From NCBI GenBank assembly GCA_964498065.1, contig CAZCFZ010000004.1, forward strand, positions 1 to 64,000: a DNA stretch of 64,000 nucleotides. The letters are read 5' to 3'. The position numbers and the translations under genes were made by a program. This stretch comes from FEN-1297 sp964498065. Its GTDB lineage: Bacteria; Bacteroidota; Ignavibacteria; Ignavibacteriales; Ignavibacteriaceae. Under the pieces are notes generated by a model. The model saw nothing but the letters and a program-made list of their open reading frames with translations. It was not told where the DNA came from and searched no databases. Shown one piece after another: positions 17,524-25,559 of this stretch. Within the stretch, counting starts at the first letter, position 1. Each line of letters starts with the position of its first letter.

Positions 17524-18438
17524 ATGGAAAATGCCATTAAAATAAGTGAGTTACGAAAATCCTTTGGTGAAATTAAAGCTGTTGACGGAATTTCATTTGA
17601 AGTTGGTAAAGGCGAAATGTTCGGACTAGTCGGTCCTGACGGGGCTGGAAAGACAACAACTATCAGGATGTTATGCGGTTTATTAATTCCGGATTCCGGA
17701 ACTGCTTCTGTTCTTGATTTAGATATTCAAAAAAACATTAAAAAAATACAGAATCAAATTGGATACCTTTCGCAGCGGTTTAGTCTATATGGAGATCTTA
17801 CTGTTGATGAGAATATCGAGTTCTTTGCCGACATCCATAGTGTAAAAGGCTATAAAGATCGTCGGAATGAACTATTAGATTTTACAAGACTAAAATCATT
17901 CAGAGATAGACTTGCAGATAATTTATCGGGCGGGATGAAACAAAAACTTGCTTTAGCATGCAGTTTAATTCATAGGCCTAAAATTTTGTTTTTAGACGAG
18001 CCAACTACCGGTGTCGATCCGGTTTCACGCAGAGATTTTTGGAAAATACTTTCAAGTTTAATTAAAGATGGAATAACGATTTTTATGTCCACTCCTTATC
18101 TGGATGAAGCGGAGAGATGTAACCGTGTAGCCTTAATGAATAAAGGACAAATTATGAGTTTAGACACTCCGCAGAAAATAAAGTCATCATTAAATATGAT
18201 AGTAGTTGAAATAGTTTGTTCAAATATTAGGGGTGCTTATTTAACCATAAGAGATAAATTGAATCTGGAAGTCCAGATGTTTGGGGACAGAATAAATGTT
18301 ATTGTAGAAAATTATGAAAAAGAATATCCTTTAATAGAAAAACTATTAAGCGAAAATTCTATTAAAATAACAAGTAATAGAATTATAACGGCTTCATTGG
18401 AAAATGTATTCATTCATTTAGTCAAAGAAGCTAATTAA
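17524..18438 (+). CDS. ABC exporter ATPase (first of two; degenerate switch loop)
   Basis: 304 residues, one nucleotide-binding domain. Walker A GPDGAGKT (37-44, aspartate in place of the usual asparagine), Q-loop SQRFSLYGDLTV, signature LSGGMKQ (134-140), Walker B ILFLDEP (154-160). The switch histidine is missing: FMSTPYLDEAERC has P191 where TH is expected. With the second ATPase at 19794, whose signature is altered instead, it should form a heterodimer with one degenerate site. It corresponds to the N-terminal half of the fused YbhF. Part of the 15379-23004 operon; powers export of an unknown small molecule. Confidence 0.9.
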   Translation: MENAIKISELRKSFGEIKAVDGISFEVGKGEMFGLVGPDGAGKTTTIRMLCGLLIPDSGTASVLDLDIQKNIKKIQNQIGYLSQRFSLYGDLTVDENIEFFADIHSVKGYKDRRNELLDFTRLKSFRDRLADNLSGGMKQKLALACSLIHRPKILFLDEPTTGVDPVSRRDFWKILSSLIKDGITIFMSTPYLDEAERCNRVALMNKGQIMSLDTPQKIKSSLNMIVVEIVCSNIRGAYLTIRDKLNLEVQMFGDRINVIVENYEKEYPLIEKLLSENSIKITSNRIITASLENVFIHLVKEAN

Positions 18439-18460
18439 ATTTTAATACATAAAGGCAGTT

Positions 18461-19780
18461 ATGAAAAAAGTAATAATATTATTTTTATTTGCTTCAACTT
18501 TTGTTTTCGCGCAGCAAAAAATTCTCACCCTTCAAGAAAGTTTGGGCTTAGGGTTAAAGAATAGTAAAGAGTTAAAAATTGCAAAAGCAAAATTAATTAT
18601 TGCAGAGGCAAAAAAAACAGAATCGACTTCATACCTTTTGCCACAATTAAAATTTTCAGCCTCATACATGCGTTTAAGTAATGTTCCTCCATTCACTATT
18701 CCTGTAATTCCGCCGATTATTACAAGACCAATCACAATATCTCCGACAATTCTGGATAATTATAGTCTTAAATTATCACTTCAGCAGCCACTATTTACCG
18801 GATTAAAATTATGGTCTTTAAAAGATGCTTCAAATGAAAATTACAAAGCTGAAGAATCATCATATAAAAATAGTGTGAATGATGCTGCTTTAAATATTGA
18901 AACTGCTTTTTGGAATTTATATAAAGCTAAACAGCTTAAATCTGTTTTGGATGAAAATTTAAAACAAATAAAAAAGCATCTGGAGGATACAAAAAATTTC
19001 CTGAAGAATGGATTAGCGACTCAAAATGATGTATTAAAATTAGAAGTTGAGTATTCAAATATAGAGCTTAAAATAATTGATGCAAAAAATAACATCGACT
19101 TAGCCAGATTAAACTTCAATAGAATACTCAATTTACCTATTCAAGAAAACACCGACATAATGATCACTTCAATGGATACTACTTTTACAAAGTACAACAT
19201 AGATTATATCCTTAAAGAAGCAGAAAATAATAGAAATGATTTGAGATCATTACAATATAGAGTTAATGCCAGCGACAAGGGAGTAACAGCAGCAACAGGA
19301 AGCTGGTATCCATCAATATTTTTGGTTGGAGATTATTATTACAGTAAACCAAACCAAAGGTATTTCCCGGCAGTTGATGAATTTAAAAATACTTGGGATG
19401 TTGGAATCTCTCTTCAATGGGATATTTGGAATTGGGGATTAACTTCATCGCAGGTCACAGAAGCTGAACAAAATAAAATTCAAGCGCAAACAGCTTTTGA
19501 GCAATTAAAAGATGCTGTAGGAGTCGAGGTATACAAGGAATACCTAAATTATAATAGAACTTTAGATAAAGTGAGAGTGAGCCAGCAAAGTGTAGAGCAG
19601 GCAAAAGAAAGTTATAGAATAATTCAAGATAAATATGATCAGCAAATTGCAACAAGTACGGATCTTATTGATGCTGAAGTCTCTGTAAGGCAGGCTAAAA
19701 CAAATCTGACTAATTCATTAGTTGATTTTCAATTGGCAAAAGCACAATTGGAAAAAGCGATAGGAAAGATATTTTATTGA
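18461..19780 (+). CDS. TolC-family outer-membrane efflux channel
   Basis: 439 residues. Signal peptide MKKVIILFLFASTFVFAQ, then the repeated TolC coiled-coil architecture: TLQESLGLGLKNSKELKIAKAK near the start, a tandem copy in the second half (QQSVEQAKESYRIIQDKYDQ and DLIDAEVSVRQAKTNL), and SLQWDIWNWG, a typical barrel-strand segment. It forms the trimeric outer-membrane exit duct for the adaptor and ABC pump. It lies between the two ATPase genes, 22 bases after the first; E. coli YbhGFSR has no TolC gene in its operon, so this system is self-contained. Confidence 0.93.
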   Translation: MKKVIILFLFASTFVFAQQKILTLQESLGLGLKNSKELKIAKAKLIIAEAKKTESTSYLLPQLKFSASYMRLSNVPPFTIPVIPPIITRPITISPTILDNYSLKLSLQQPLFTGLKLWSLKDASNENYKAEESSYKNSVNDAALNIETAFWNLYKAKQLKSVLDENLKQIKKHLEDTKNFLKNGLATQNDVLKLEVEYSNIELKIIDAKNNIDLARLNFNRILNLPIQENTDIMITSMDTTFTKYNIDYILKEAENNRNDLRSLQYRVNASDKGVTAATGSWYPSIFLVGDYYYSKPNQRYFPAVDEFKNTWDVGISLQWDIWNWGLTSSQVTEAEQNKIQAQTAFEQLKDAVGVEVYKEYLNYNRTLDKVRVSQQSVEQAKESYRIIQDKYDQQIATSTDLIDAEVSVRQAKTNLTNSLVDFQLAKAQLEKAIGKIFY

Positions 19781-19793
19781 TTTGGGAGTTAAA

Positions 19794-20726
19794 GTGTACT
19801 CTATAGAAATAAAAGAACTAACAAAAAAATTCGGAAATTTTACTTCGGTAGATCATATCTCCTTTAATGTTAAAAAAGGAGAAGTATTCGGTTTCTTAGG
19901 CGCTAATGGTGCAGGTAAATCCACAACGATTAGAATGCTTTGCGGAATTTTAGAACCAACTAGCGGTGATGCTATGGTTGGCGGTTATAGCGTGATGAAA
20001 GAACCGGACAAAGTAAAACAGAATATCGGATATATGTCCCAACGATTTTCCCTTTATAATGATTTAACAGTTGAAGAGAATATAAATTTCTTTGGCGGAG
20101 TTTATGGACTGCAGGGTAATGATTTTTTGGAAAGGAAAAAGTGGGTTCTGGAAATTGCAAATCTTCGTGGTAAAGAAAAAATGCTTACCGGTTCGCTGCC
20201 GGGCGGAATTAAGCAAAGATTAGCACTTGGCACTGCAGTTATTCATAAGCCTAGTATAGTTTTCCTTGATGAACCAACAAGCGGGGTCGATCCAATATCT
20301 AGAAGAAGTTTTTGGGATTTAATAAATGATCTTTCATCGGAAGGAACAACGGTTTTTGTAACTACCCATTATCTTGAAGAAGCGGAATACTGCAATACAA
20401 TTTCGTTAATAAATACCGGCAAAATTATCGCCAGTGGAACCTCAAAGGAACTTAAAACAAATTATTTGAAAAGTACAATTCTTGAAATTAATTGTGAGAA
20501 TGTTGTGAGCGCGATGGAAATTCTAGAAAAAGAAAATTTTGTTCAGGAAGTATCAATTTTTGGAAACCATATTCATATAAGCGTAAATGATAATTATAAA
20601 AATGAAGATCAAATAAAAAACATTTTAACCGGTCAGCATTTAATAAAGGTTATGAGTATTGATAAAATAGTTCCAACACTTGAAGATGTTTTTATTCATT
20701 TATTAGAAACAGGTAATTCCAAATAA
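19794..20726 (+). CDS. ABC exporter ATPase (second of two; degenerate signature motif)
   Basis: I choose the GTG at 19794 (310 residues) because gggag lies five bases before it; a TTG at 19782 in the same frame has no ribosome site. Walker A GANGAGKS (36-43), Q-loop SQRFSLYNDLTV, Walker B IVFLDEP, intact switch histidine VTTHYLEEAEYC (H192). The signature reads LPGGIKQ (135-141) instead of LSGG. Together with the first ATPase (switch histidine lost, signature intact), all altered elements fall in the same composite ATP site. Corresponds to the C-terminal half of YbhF. Starts within 14 bases of the TolC stop and ends two bases before the permease start. Confidence 0.88.
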   Translation: MYSIEIKELTKKFGNFTSVDHISFNVKKGEVFGFLGANGAGKSTTIRMLCGILEPTSGDAMVGGYSVMKEPDKVKQNIGYMSQRFSLYNDLTVEENINFFGGVYGLQGNDFLERKKWVLEIANLRGKEKMLTGSLPGGIKQRLALGTAVIHKPSIVFLDEPTSGVDPISRRSFWDLINDLSSEGTTVFVTTHYLEEAEYCNTISLINTGKIIASGTSKELKTNYLKSTILEINCENVVSAMEILEKENFVQEVSIFGNHIHISVNDNYKNEDQIKNILTGQHLIKVMSIDKIVPTLEDVFIHLLETGNSK

Positions 20727-20727
20727 T

Positions 20728-21858
20728 ATGCTTAAAAGAATTTTAGCTATTGCAAAGAAAGAGGTTCGGGAATTAAAACGGGATAAAAGGATGCTTTATG
20801 TTCTATTTGTTTTTCCTTTTGTACTTTTAATTCTCTTCGGGTATGCAATTAATTTTGATGTACATCATATAAGAATGGCTGTCTATGATCAAAATAAATC
20901 TGAGGACAGCAGGGAATTTATAAATAGGCTAACAAGCTCGGATTATTTTGATCTTGTTAAATCAATAAATTCGGAAAGTGAGATCAGAGGAATATTAGAT
21001 GAAAATGTTGCGCAAACTGTTATTGTAATTCCGGAGGATTTTTCTAAAAATATTCATTCGAATAGAGAAGCGAAAGTACAAATCCTCATTCAAGGAATTG
21101 ACGCTAACACCGCCTCTGTAATAATGAATTACATGAACGCCGCAACAGCTACTTATACACAAAAAATAGCTGGAAAAGCTTTGGCCGTTAGAGGAAAACA
21201 AGCGTACTTACCGATTAATTTAGAGCCGAGATTCTGGTACAATCCGGATCTTAATTCAACAAAATTCCTAATCCCGGGTTTAATTTCCTTTATATTAATT
21301 ATGACGGCGGTAATTTCCATTTCACTTTCTATCGTGCGTGAAAAAGAGAGAGGTACAATGGAACAAATAAACGTTTCCCCATTGTCTTCACTCGAATTAC
21401 TTGTAGGAAAGACTACTCCATATGCTGTTATTGCTTTAGCTGTTGCAGGAATAATTTTGTTTGCCGGCTATATATTATTTGGTGTTACTATAAAGGGAAG
21501 CGTTTTCTATTTATTTATCTCTACACTGATATTTCTTTTTGCATCACTCGATCTTGGAATTTTGGTATCTTCTATTTCTGATTCACAGCAAGTGGCATTC
21601 CAGATTGCTGCTTTAATTTCGCTTTTGCCTTCGTTTTTATTATCCGGGTTTGTATTTCCCATCGAAAGTATGCCGCCTGTAATTCAAGTGCTGACAAATA
21701 TTACTCCAGTTAAATTTTATATAATAATATTAAGAGATATTCTACTTAAGGGAGTAGGTATAGAAGCGTTTTGGAATCAGATAATTTATCTCATGATTTT
21801 TGCGGCATTCTTTTTAACTGTCGCAAGCCTAATCAATAAGAAAAAGAAAACTGCATAG
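20728..21858 (+). CDS. ABC-2 type permease (first)
   Basis: 376 residues. One N-terminal transmembrane helix (about 25-42), a large periplasmic domain (about 43-170) and five or six helices from about 178 to the end, including FLIPGLISFILIMTAVISISLS, the REKERGTMEQINVSPLSS coupling motif typical of ABC-2 exporters, and LLSGFVFPIESMPP. It matches YbhS/YbhR-type permeases. It starts two bases after the ATPase stop, translationally coupled. Forms the membrane half of the exporter together with the next gene. Confidence 0.92.
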   Translation: MLKRILAIAKKEVRELKRDKRMLYVLFVFPFVLLILFGYAINFDVHHIRMAVYDQNKSEDSREFINRLTSSDYFDLVKSINSESEIRGILDENVAQTVIVIPEDFSKNIHSNREAKVQILIQGIDANTASVIMNYMNAATATYTQKIAGKALAVRGKQAYLPINLEPRFWYNPDLNSTKFLIPGLISFILIMTAVISISLSIVREKERGTMEQINVSPLSSLELLVGKTTPYAVIALAVAGIILFAGYILFGVTIKGSVFYLFISTLIFLFASLDLGILVSSISDSQQVAFQIAALISLLPSFLLSGFVFPIESMPPVIQVLTNITPVKFYIIILRDILLKGVGIEAFWNQIIYLMIFAAFFLTVASLINKKKKTA

Positions 21859-21873
21859 GAATTGATAATTAAT

Positions 21874-23004
21874 ATGAATATTATTTTGAAAATAATCGTA
21901 AAAGAATTTTTACAGTTGAAAAGAGACCGCCGGCTGTTCAGTGTAATATTTATTGCGCCGGTTATTCAGCTAATTCTTTTAGGCTATGCGGCAAACCTGG
22001 ATATAACAAATGTCAAAACAGTAGTCTATGATCAGGATAAAACAGAAGCAAGCAGAGATTTTATCAAGAGTTTTCAAAGTTCGGGATATTTTTCTGTTGA
22101 TAACTATGTTGAAAATTACAAGCAGATTACAAACCTAATAGATAATGGAACCGATCTTTGGGCTTTAGTAATACCGGAAAATTTTGAAAAGAAAATTCAA
22201 AGAGGAAAAACAGTTAAAGTTCAAGCAATCTTTGACGGCTCGGACGGAAATAAAGCTTCTATAGCATTTGGTTACGTAACCGGAGTTGTTTCCAGCTATT
22301 CCCAAAAAATTATGATTGATGCACAAAACAAAACCGGGAGAAAAATTGCATTCACTTCCACAGTCGTTCCGGAAATTAGAGTTTGGTACAATCCCGACCT
22401 TAAAACTAGAGTATTTATGCTTCCCGGTATAATGGGATTAATTTTAACGATCATTACAACTTCACTAATGGCAATGGCAATTGTTAAAGAGAGGGAGATC
22501 GGAACTCTGGAACAAATAATTGTCACTCCAATTAAACCGCTCCAATTAATTATTGGAAAAACTATTCCTTTTATTGTATTTGGTTTTATCGATGTTCTTG
22601 TTGTTATGGCGGTAATGGTCTTCTGGTTTGGAATTGGAATTAAAGGTGATTTTTTCTTTTTAATGCTTGCATCATTCTTCTATGTACTCTCATCTTTGGG
22701 TATTGGTTTATTTATTTCAACAATTTCTAAAACCCAGCAGCAGGCTATGATGGTAGCAATGTTCGGTATAATGTTGCCGATGGTTTTCTTATCCGGATTT
22801 GCTTTCCCAATTGAGAACATGCCTGGATGGATTCAGATAGTTACTTATTTAATTCCGCTTAGATATTATATTGAAATTTTAAGAGGGGTAATTCTAAAAG
22901 GTGACGGACTTTTACAATTAATTCCGCAAACTGTTACGCTGCTAGGAATAGGATTATTAATTTTAGCCTTAAGTTCCTTAAGATTCAGGAAACGTTTAGA
23001 ATAA
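21874..23004 (+). CDS. ABC-2 type permease (second)
   Basis: About 377 residues from ATG 21874; an upstream in-frame TTG at 21862 gives four more residues but sits one base after an agga and is less likely. Same layout as the preceding permease and clearly related to it: helix near the start, periplasmic domain, then MLPGIMGLILTIITTSLMAMA, VKEREIGTLEQIIVTPIKP and VFLSGFAFPIENMP. The pair presumably arose by duplication and forms a heterodimer matching the two different ATPases. Last gene of the efflux operon. Confidence 0.9.
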   Translation: MNIILKIIVKEFLQLKRDRRLFSVIFIAPVIQLILLGYAANLDITNVKTVVYDQDKTEASRDFIKSFQSSGYFSVDNYVENYKQITNLIDNGTDLWALVIPENFEKKIQRGKTVKVQAIFDGSDGNKASIAFGYVTGVVSSYSQKIMIDAQNKTGRKIAFTSTVVPEIRVWYNPDLKTRVFMLPGIMGLILTIITTSLMAMAIVKEREIGTLEQIIVTPIKPLQLIIGKTIPFIVFGFIDVLVVMAVMVFWFGIGIKGDFFFLMLASFFYVLSSLGIGLFISTISKTQQQAMMVAMFGIMLPMVFLSGFAFPIENMPGWIQIVTYLIPLRYYIEILRGVILKGDGLLQLIPQTVTLLGIGLLILALSSLRFRKRLE

Positions 23005-23316
23005 ATTTATTCTCATTTTTTTAGCAGGGGGACATCTGAAGATATTTAAGAAGTTTATTTATATCCTTTCTGTAATTCTTTAAATTTCAAAAAATCATTT
23101 TAAATATGAACTTTGAAACTTAAATTTCATTATGTTTATTATATGACTTTTACTCTTTTGCTTACTAATGTTCTTTTAAATCCAAACTAATTTAAATTTG
23201 CTATTAAAGTCTATTTTACAGATTAAGAACCTACGAGTTTAATAATATGCTTTCAAAAAAAGCGTTAATAAAACAATATAAAATAAACACAATTTATTTT
23301 ATTAAAGGAGGATCAA
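23005..23316. other. Intergenic region, 312 bases
   Basis: Separates the efflux operon from asnA. No reading frame above about 15 codons and no strong hairpin seen. The last part holds the asnA ribosome site aaaggagg (23304-23311), five bases from the ATG, the best match to the consensus in the window. Confidence 0.6.
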
Positions 23317-24447
23317 ATGGCGGATAAAAAAGCAGATTTAGCGGGCCCTGGTATTGGTAACTATGAAGAGCTGGAAAAGATTTTACCGGATAATTATTCT
23401 TCATTGTTAAATCCAAAAGACACTCAAAAAGCTATCTTTACCTTAAAAAATTATATCGAAGAAAATCTATGTAAAGAACTAAATCTAATGATGGTTCAGG
23501 TTCCGTTGATTGTAGATGTTGAAAGCGGTGTAAATGATTTACTTGATCGTGACGGCTCCAGAACCCCGATTCAATTTCACATTTCAAATGATTACAACAA
23601 ACACCCGATTGATGCCCAGGTTGTTCAAGCCGCTACAAAATGGAAAAGAGTAGCACTAAAACAATTTGGAATGAAAACAGGTGAAGGTATTTGTACTGAT
23701 ATGAGAGCTGTTAGAAAAGATTATTTCCTCGATCATGATCACAGCGCATATGTTGATCAATGGGATTGGGAAAGAGTTATAACAGCAGAGCAGCGTAACC
23801 TTGATTTTTTGAAGGAAGTGGTTAGAAAAATCTGGAAGGTTCTTAAAGGTGCAGAAACTCATGTGCAAGAATTATTTCCTCAATTGAAAAATAATAAATA
23901 TCCAAACCTGCCTGATGAATTAGTCTTCATGCATGCTGAGGATATTCTAGAAAAGTTTCCGGATATGCCTCGTAAACAGCGCGAAACCGCAATCTTACAA
24001 GAATATCCCGCTATTTTTATAATCGGCATTGGCTGGACCCTAAAAGATGGATATCCTCATGAAATGAGAGCCGCTGATTATGATGACTGGGTTACAGAAA
24101 CGAATTCCGAGGATGGCAGGAAAATGCATGGATTAAATGGAGATATTTTAATTTGGAATCATGTTACAAAACGAAGACACGAACTTACTTCAATGGGTGT
24201 TCGTGTAAATGCAGATACTCTTAAAAAGCAGCTGGAATTAACGGGACAATTAGATTTCCTTAAACAGCCATATCACAAAGGCATAATAAATAATGAATTG
24301 CCTTTGAGCATCGGCGGCGGTATTGGTCAGTCTAGGACTTATATGGCTCTGCTTAAAAAAGCTCATTTAGGTGAGGTTAGCGTTACAGTTTGGCCTAAAA
24401 TATTAAAAGATATTTGTGCTAAAAAAGATATAATCGTTTTAGAATAA
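23317..24447 (+). CDS. asnA: Aspartate--ammonia ligase (asparagine synthetase A)
   Basis: 376 residues. AsnA makes asparagine from aspartate, ammonia and ATP and is related to class II tRNA synthetases. Family blocks are plain: MMVQVPLIVDVESGVNDLLDRDGSRTPIQF (written here as two blocks, VPLIVDVESGVNDLLD and RDGSRTPIQF), KWKRVALKQF, GEGICTDMRAVRKDY, VDQWDWERVI, GDILIWN and SIGGGIGQSR near the end (motif 3-like ATP site). It is about 45 residues longer than the E. coli enzyme (330), with an insert around 190-240 and an N-terminal lead. A strong ribosome site fixes the ATG. Monocistronic. Confidence 0.94.
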   Translation: MADKKADLAGPGIGNYEELEKILPDNYSSLLNPKDTQKAIFTLKNYIEENLCKELNLMMVQVPLIVDVESGVNDLLDRDGSRTPIQFHISNDYNKHPIDAQVVQAATKWKRVALKQFGMKTGEGICTDMRAVRKDYFLDHDHSAYVDQWDWERVITAEQRNLDFLKEVVRKIWKVLKGAETHVQELFPQLKNNKYPNLPDELVFMHAEDILEKFPDMPRKQRETAILQEYPAIFIIGIGWTLKDGYPHEMRAADYDDWVTETNSEDGRKMHGLNGDILIWNHVTKRRHELTSMGVRVNADTLKKQLELTGQLDFLKQPYHKGIINNELPLSIGGGIGQSRTYMALLKKAHLGEVSVTVWPKILKDICAKKDIIVLE

Positions 24448-24474
24448 TTGATTTATTTAATTCAATTTTTTTTG

Positions 24475-24504
24475 TTGTAGAGACTGTAAATATAGTCTCT
24501 ACAA
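24475..24504. repeat. 11-base inverted repeat after asnA
   Basis: ttgtagagact (24475-24485) and agtctctacaa (24494-24504) pair perfectly around an 8-base loop. The T-run lies before, not after, the stem on the + strand, so it is not a classical terminator for asnA. It looks like a short dispersed palindromic element or an mRNA 3' stabiliser. Confidence 0.55.
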
Positions 24505-24605
24505 TACCCTATACAATTAGGTCAAAAATCTATCTCCATTAAATTTTAAACCTTTTTTTATTGTCAAATAAACATATTATAATTATTAAAAATAGGAGCC
24601 TGGAA

Positions 24606-25460
24606 TTGAAAAATATTAAAATAAATTTAGTTATTATTGCCTTATTTTTGCTTCCGGTTATCTTTTCACTTTTGGGTTGCGGCGATACTATAATTAATAG
24701 TAAATGGAGAACTCAAAATTTAATTATTGACGGAAAAGAAAACGATTGGGGAAATAGTCTGACATATATAGATGATTTAAAGGCCCTGGTCGGCATTGAG
24801 AACGATGACAAATATCTTTATTTATGTCTTGTTACGAATGATCAGGATCTGGAATCCAAAGTATTAAGAATGGGATTAACGGTATGGTTTGATAATACAG
24901 CCGGCGATGAGAAAGATTTTGGTATTCGGTTTCCTATAGGCAGAGGAGGTGTAAACAGAGAAGCTATGCGTAAAGAAATGGAAGGTTCGAAAAGTCAAAG
25001 ACCGAATCCGGAAAAAATGAGAGAGATGCTTATCAAAAACGAATATGAAGCTGAGATCGTCGGAAAAAATAATGATGTAAATCGTTTACCTATAACTGAG
25101 TTGAAAGGTATAGAACTAAAATTAGGCTTGAGTAACAGCAGACTGGTGTACGAAATGAAAATCCCATTATCCCATAAAGGCGGTTTTAACTATGCACTTA
25201 GTGCTGATACAAATAGTACTATTAGTATTGGTTTGGAAACCGGTTCTTTTCAGAGGAATCCTAACAATGAAAATAGATTCAGACAACCGGAAGGCGGTGA
25301 AGGAGGATTTGATTCTCCAAACGGTGAGGGGAGAGGTGATAATTTCGGTGGTGAAAGAGGTGAAAGACGCGGTGGCTTCGGAGAAAGGCACGGAGAATTT
25401 AACAATTCTTCTCTGGAACCTGTTAGTTTTTGGGCTAAAGTTAAGTTAACAGGAAAGTAA
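24606..25460 (+). CDS. Lipoprotein with CBM9-like domain and Gly/Arg/Glu-rich tail
   Basis: I place the start at TTG 24606 (284 residues): taggagcc lies about seven bases before it and the protein then begins with a clean lipoprotein signal, MKNIKINLVIIALFLLPV then LLGC. An in-frame TTG at 24561 would add 15 residues before the signal. After the lipid cysteine, NLIIDGKENDWGNSL and VGIENDDKYLYLCLVTND resemble carbohydrate-binding module 9 / DOMON-like beta sandwiches, followed by WFDNTAGDEKDFGIRFP. The C-terminal region (about 225-275) is low-complexity with GEGGFD, GEGRGDNFGGERGERRGG and GFGERHGEF. Function unknown; probably surface or periplasmic binding. Confidence 0.75.
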   Translation: MKNIKINLVIIALFLLPVIFSLLGCGDTIINSKWRTQNLIIDGKENDWGNSLTYIDDLKALVGIENDDKYLYLCLVTNDQDLESKVLRMGLTVWFDNTAGDEKDFGIRFPIGRGGVNREAMRKEMEGSKSQRPNPEKMREMLIKNEYEAEIVGKNNDVNRLPITELKGIELKLGLSNSRLVYEMKIPLSHKGGFNYALSADTNSTISIGLETGSFQRNPNNENRFRQPEGGEGGFDSPNGEGRGDNFGGERGERRGGFGERHGEFNNSSLEPVSFWAKVKLTGK

Positions 25461-25482
25461 AAGTAAAGAGAAAAAATAATTG

Positions 25483-25551
25483 AAGTAAAAATTAAAAGGA
25501 AGAAAAAATTAATCCTCTATCTCAATTTTCTTTGCCTTTTAATTTTTACTT
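25483..25551. terminator. Long AT-rich hairpin, bidirectional terminator
   Basis: Two 28-base arms (25483-25510 and 25524-25551) match at 25 of 28 positions as inverted repeats, with a 13-base loop. The arms are nearly all A/T on one side, giving an A-tract before and a T-run after the stem in both directions. It fills the gap between two converging genes ending at 25460 and 25560. Confidence 0.7.
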
Positions 25552-25559
25552 TTTTATAT

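Noticed and set aside
25192..25449. 85-codon frame inside the CBM9-like lipoprotein gene
   Set aside because: Overlaps the real gene in another frame; it reflects the Gly/Arg-rich tail composition.
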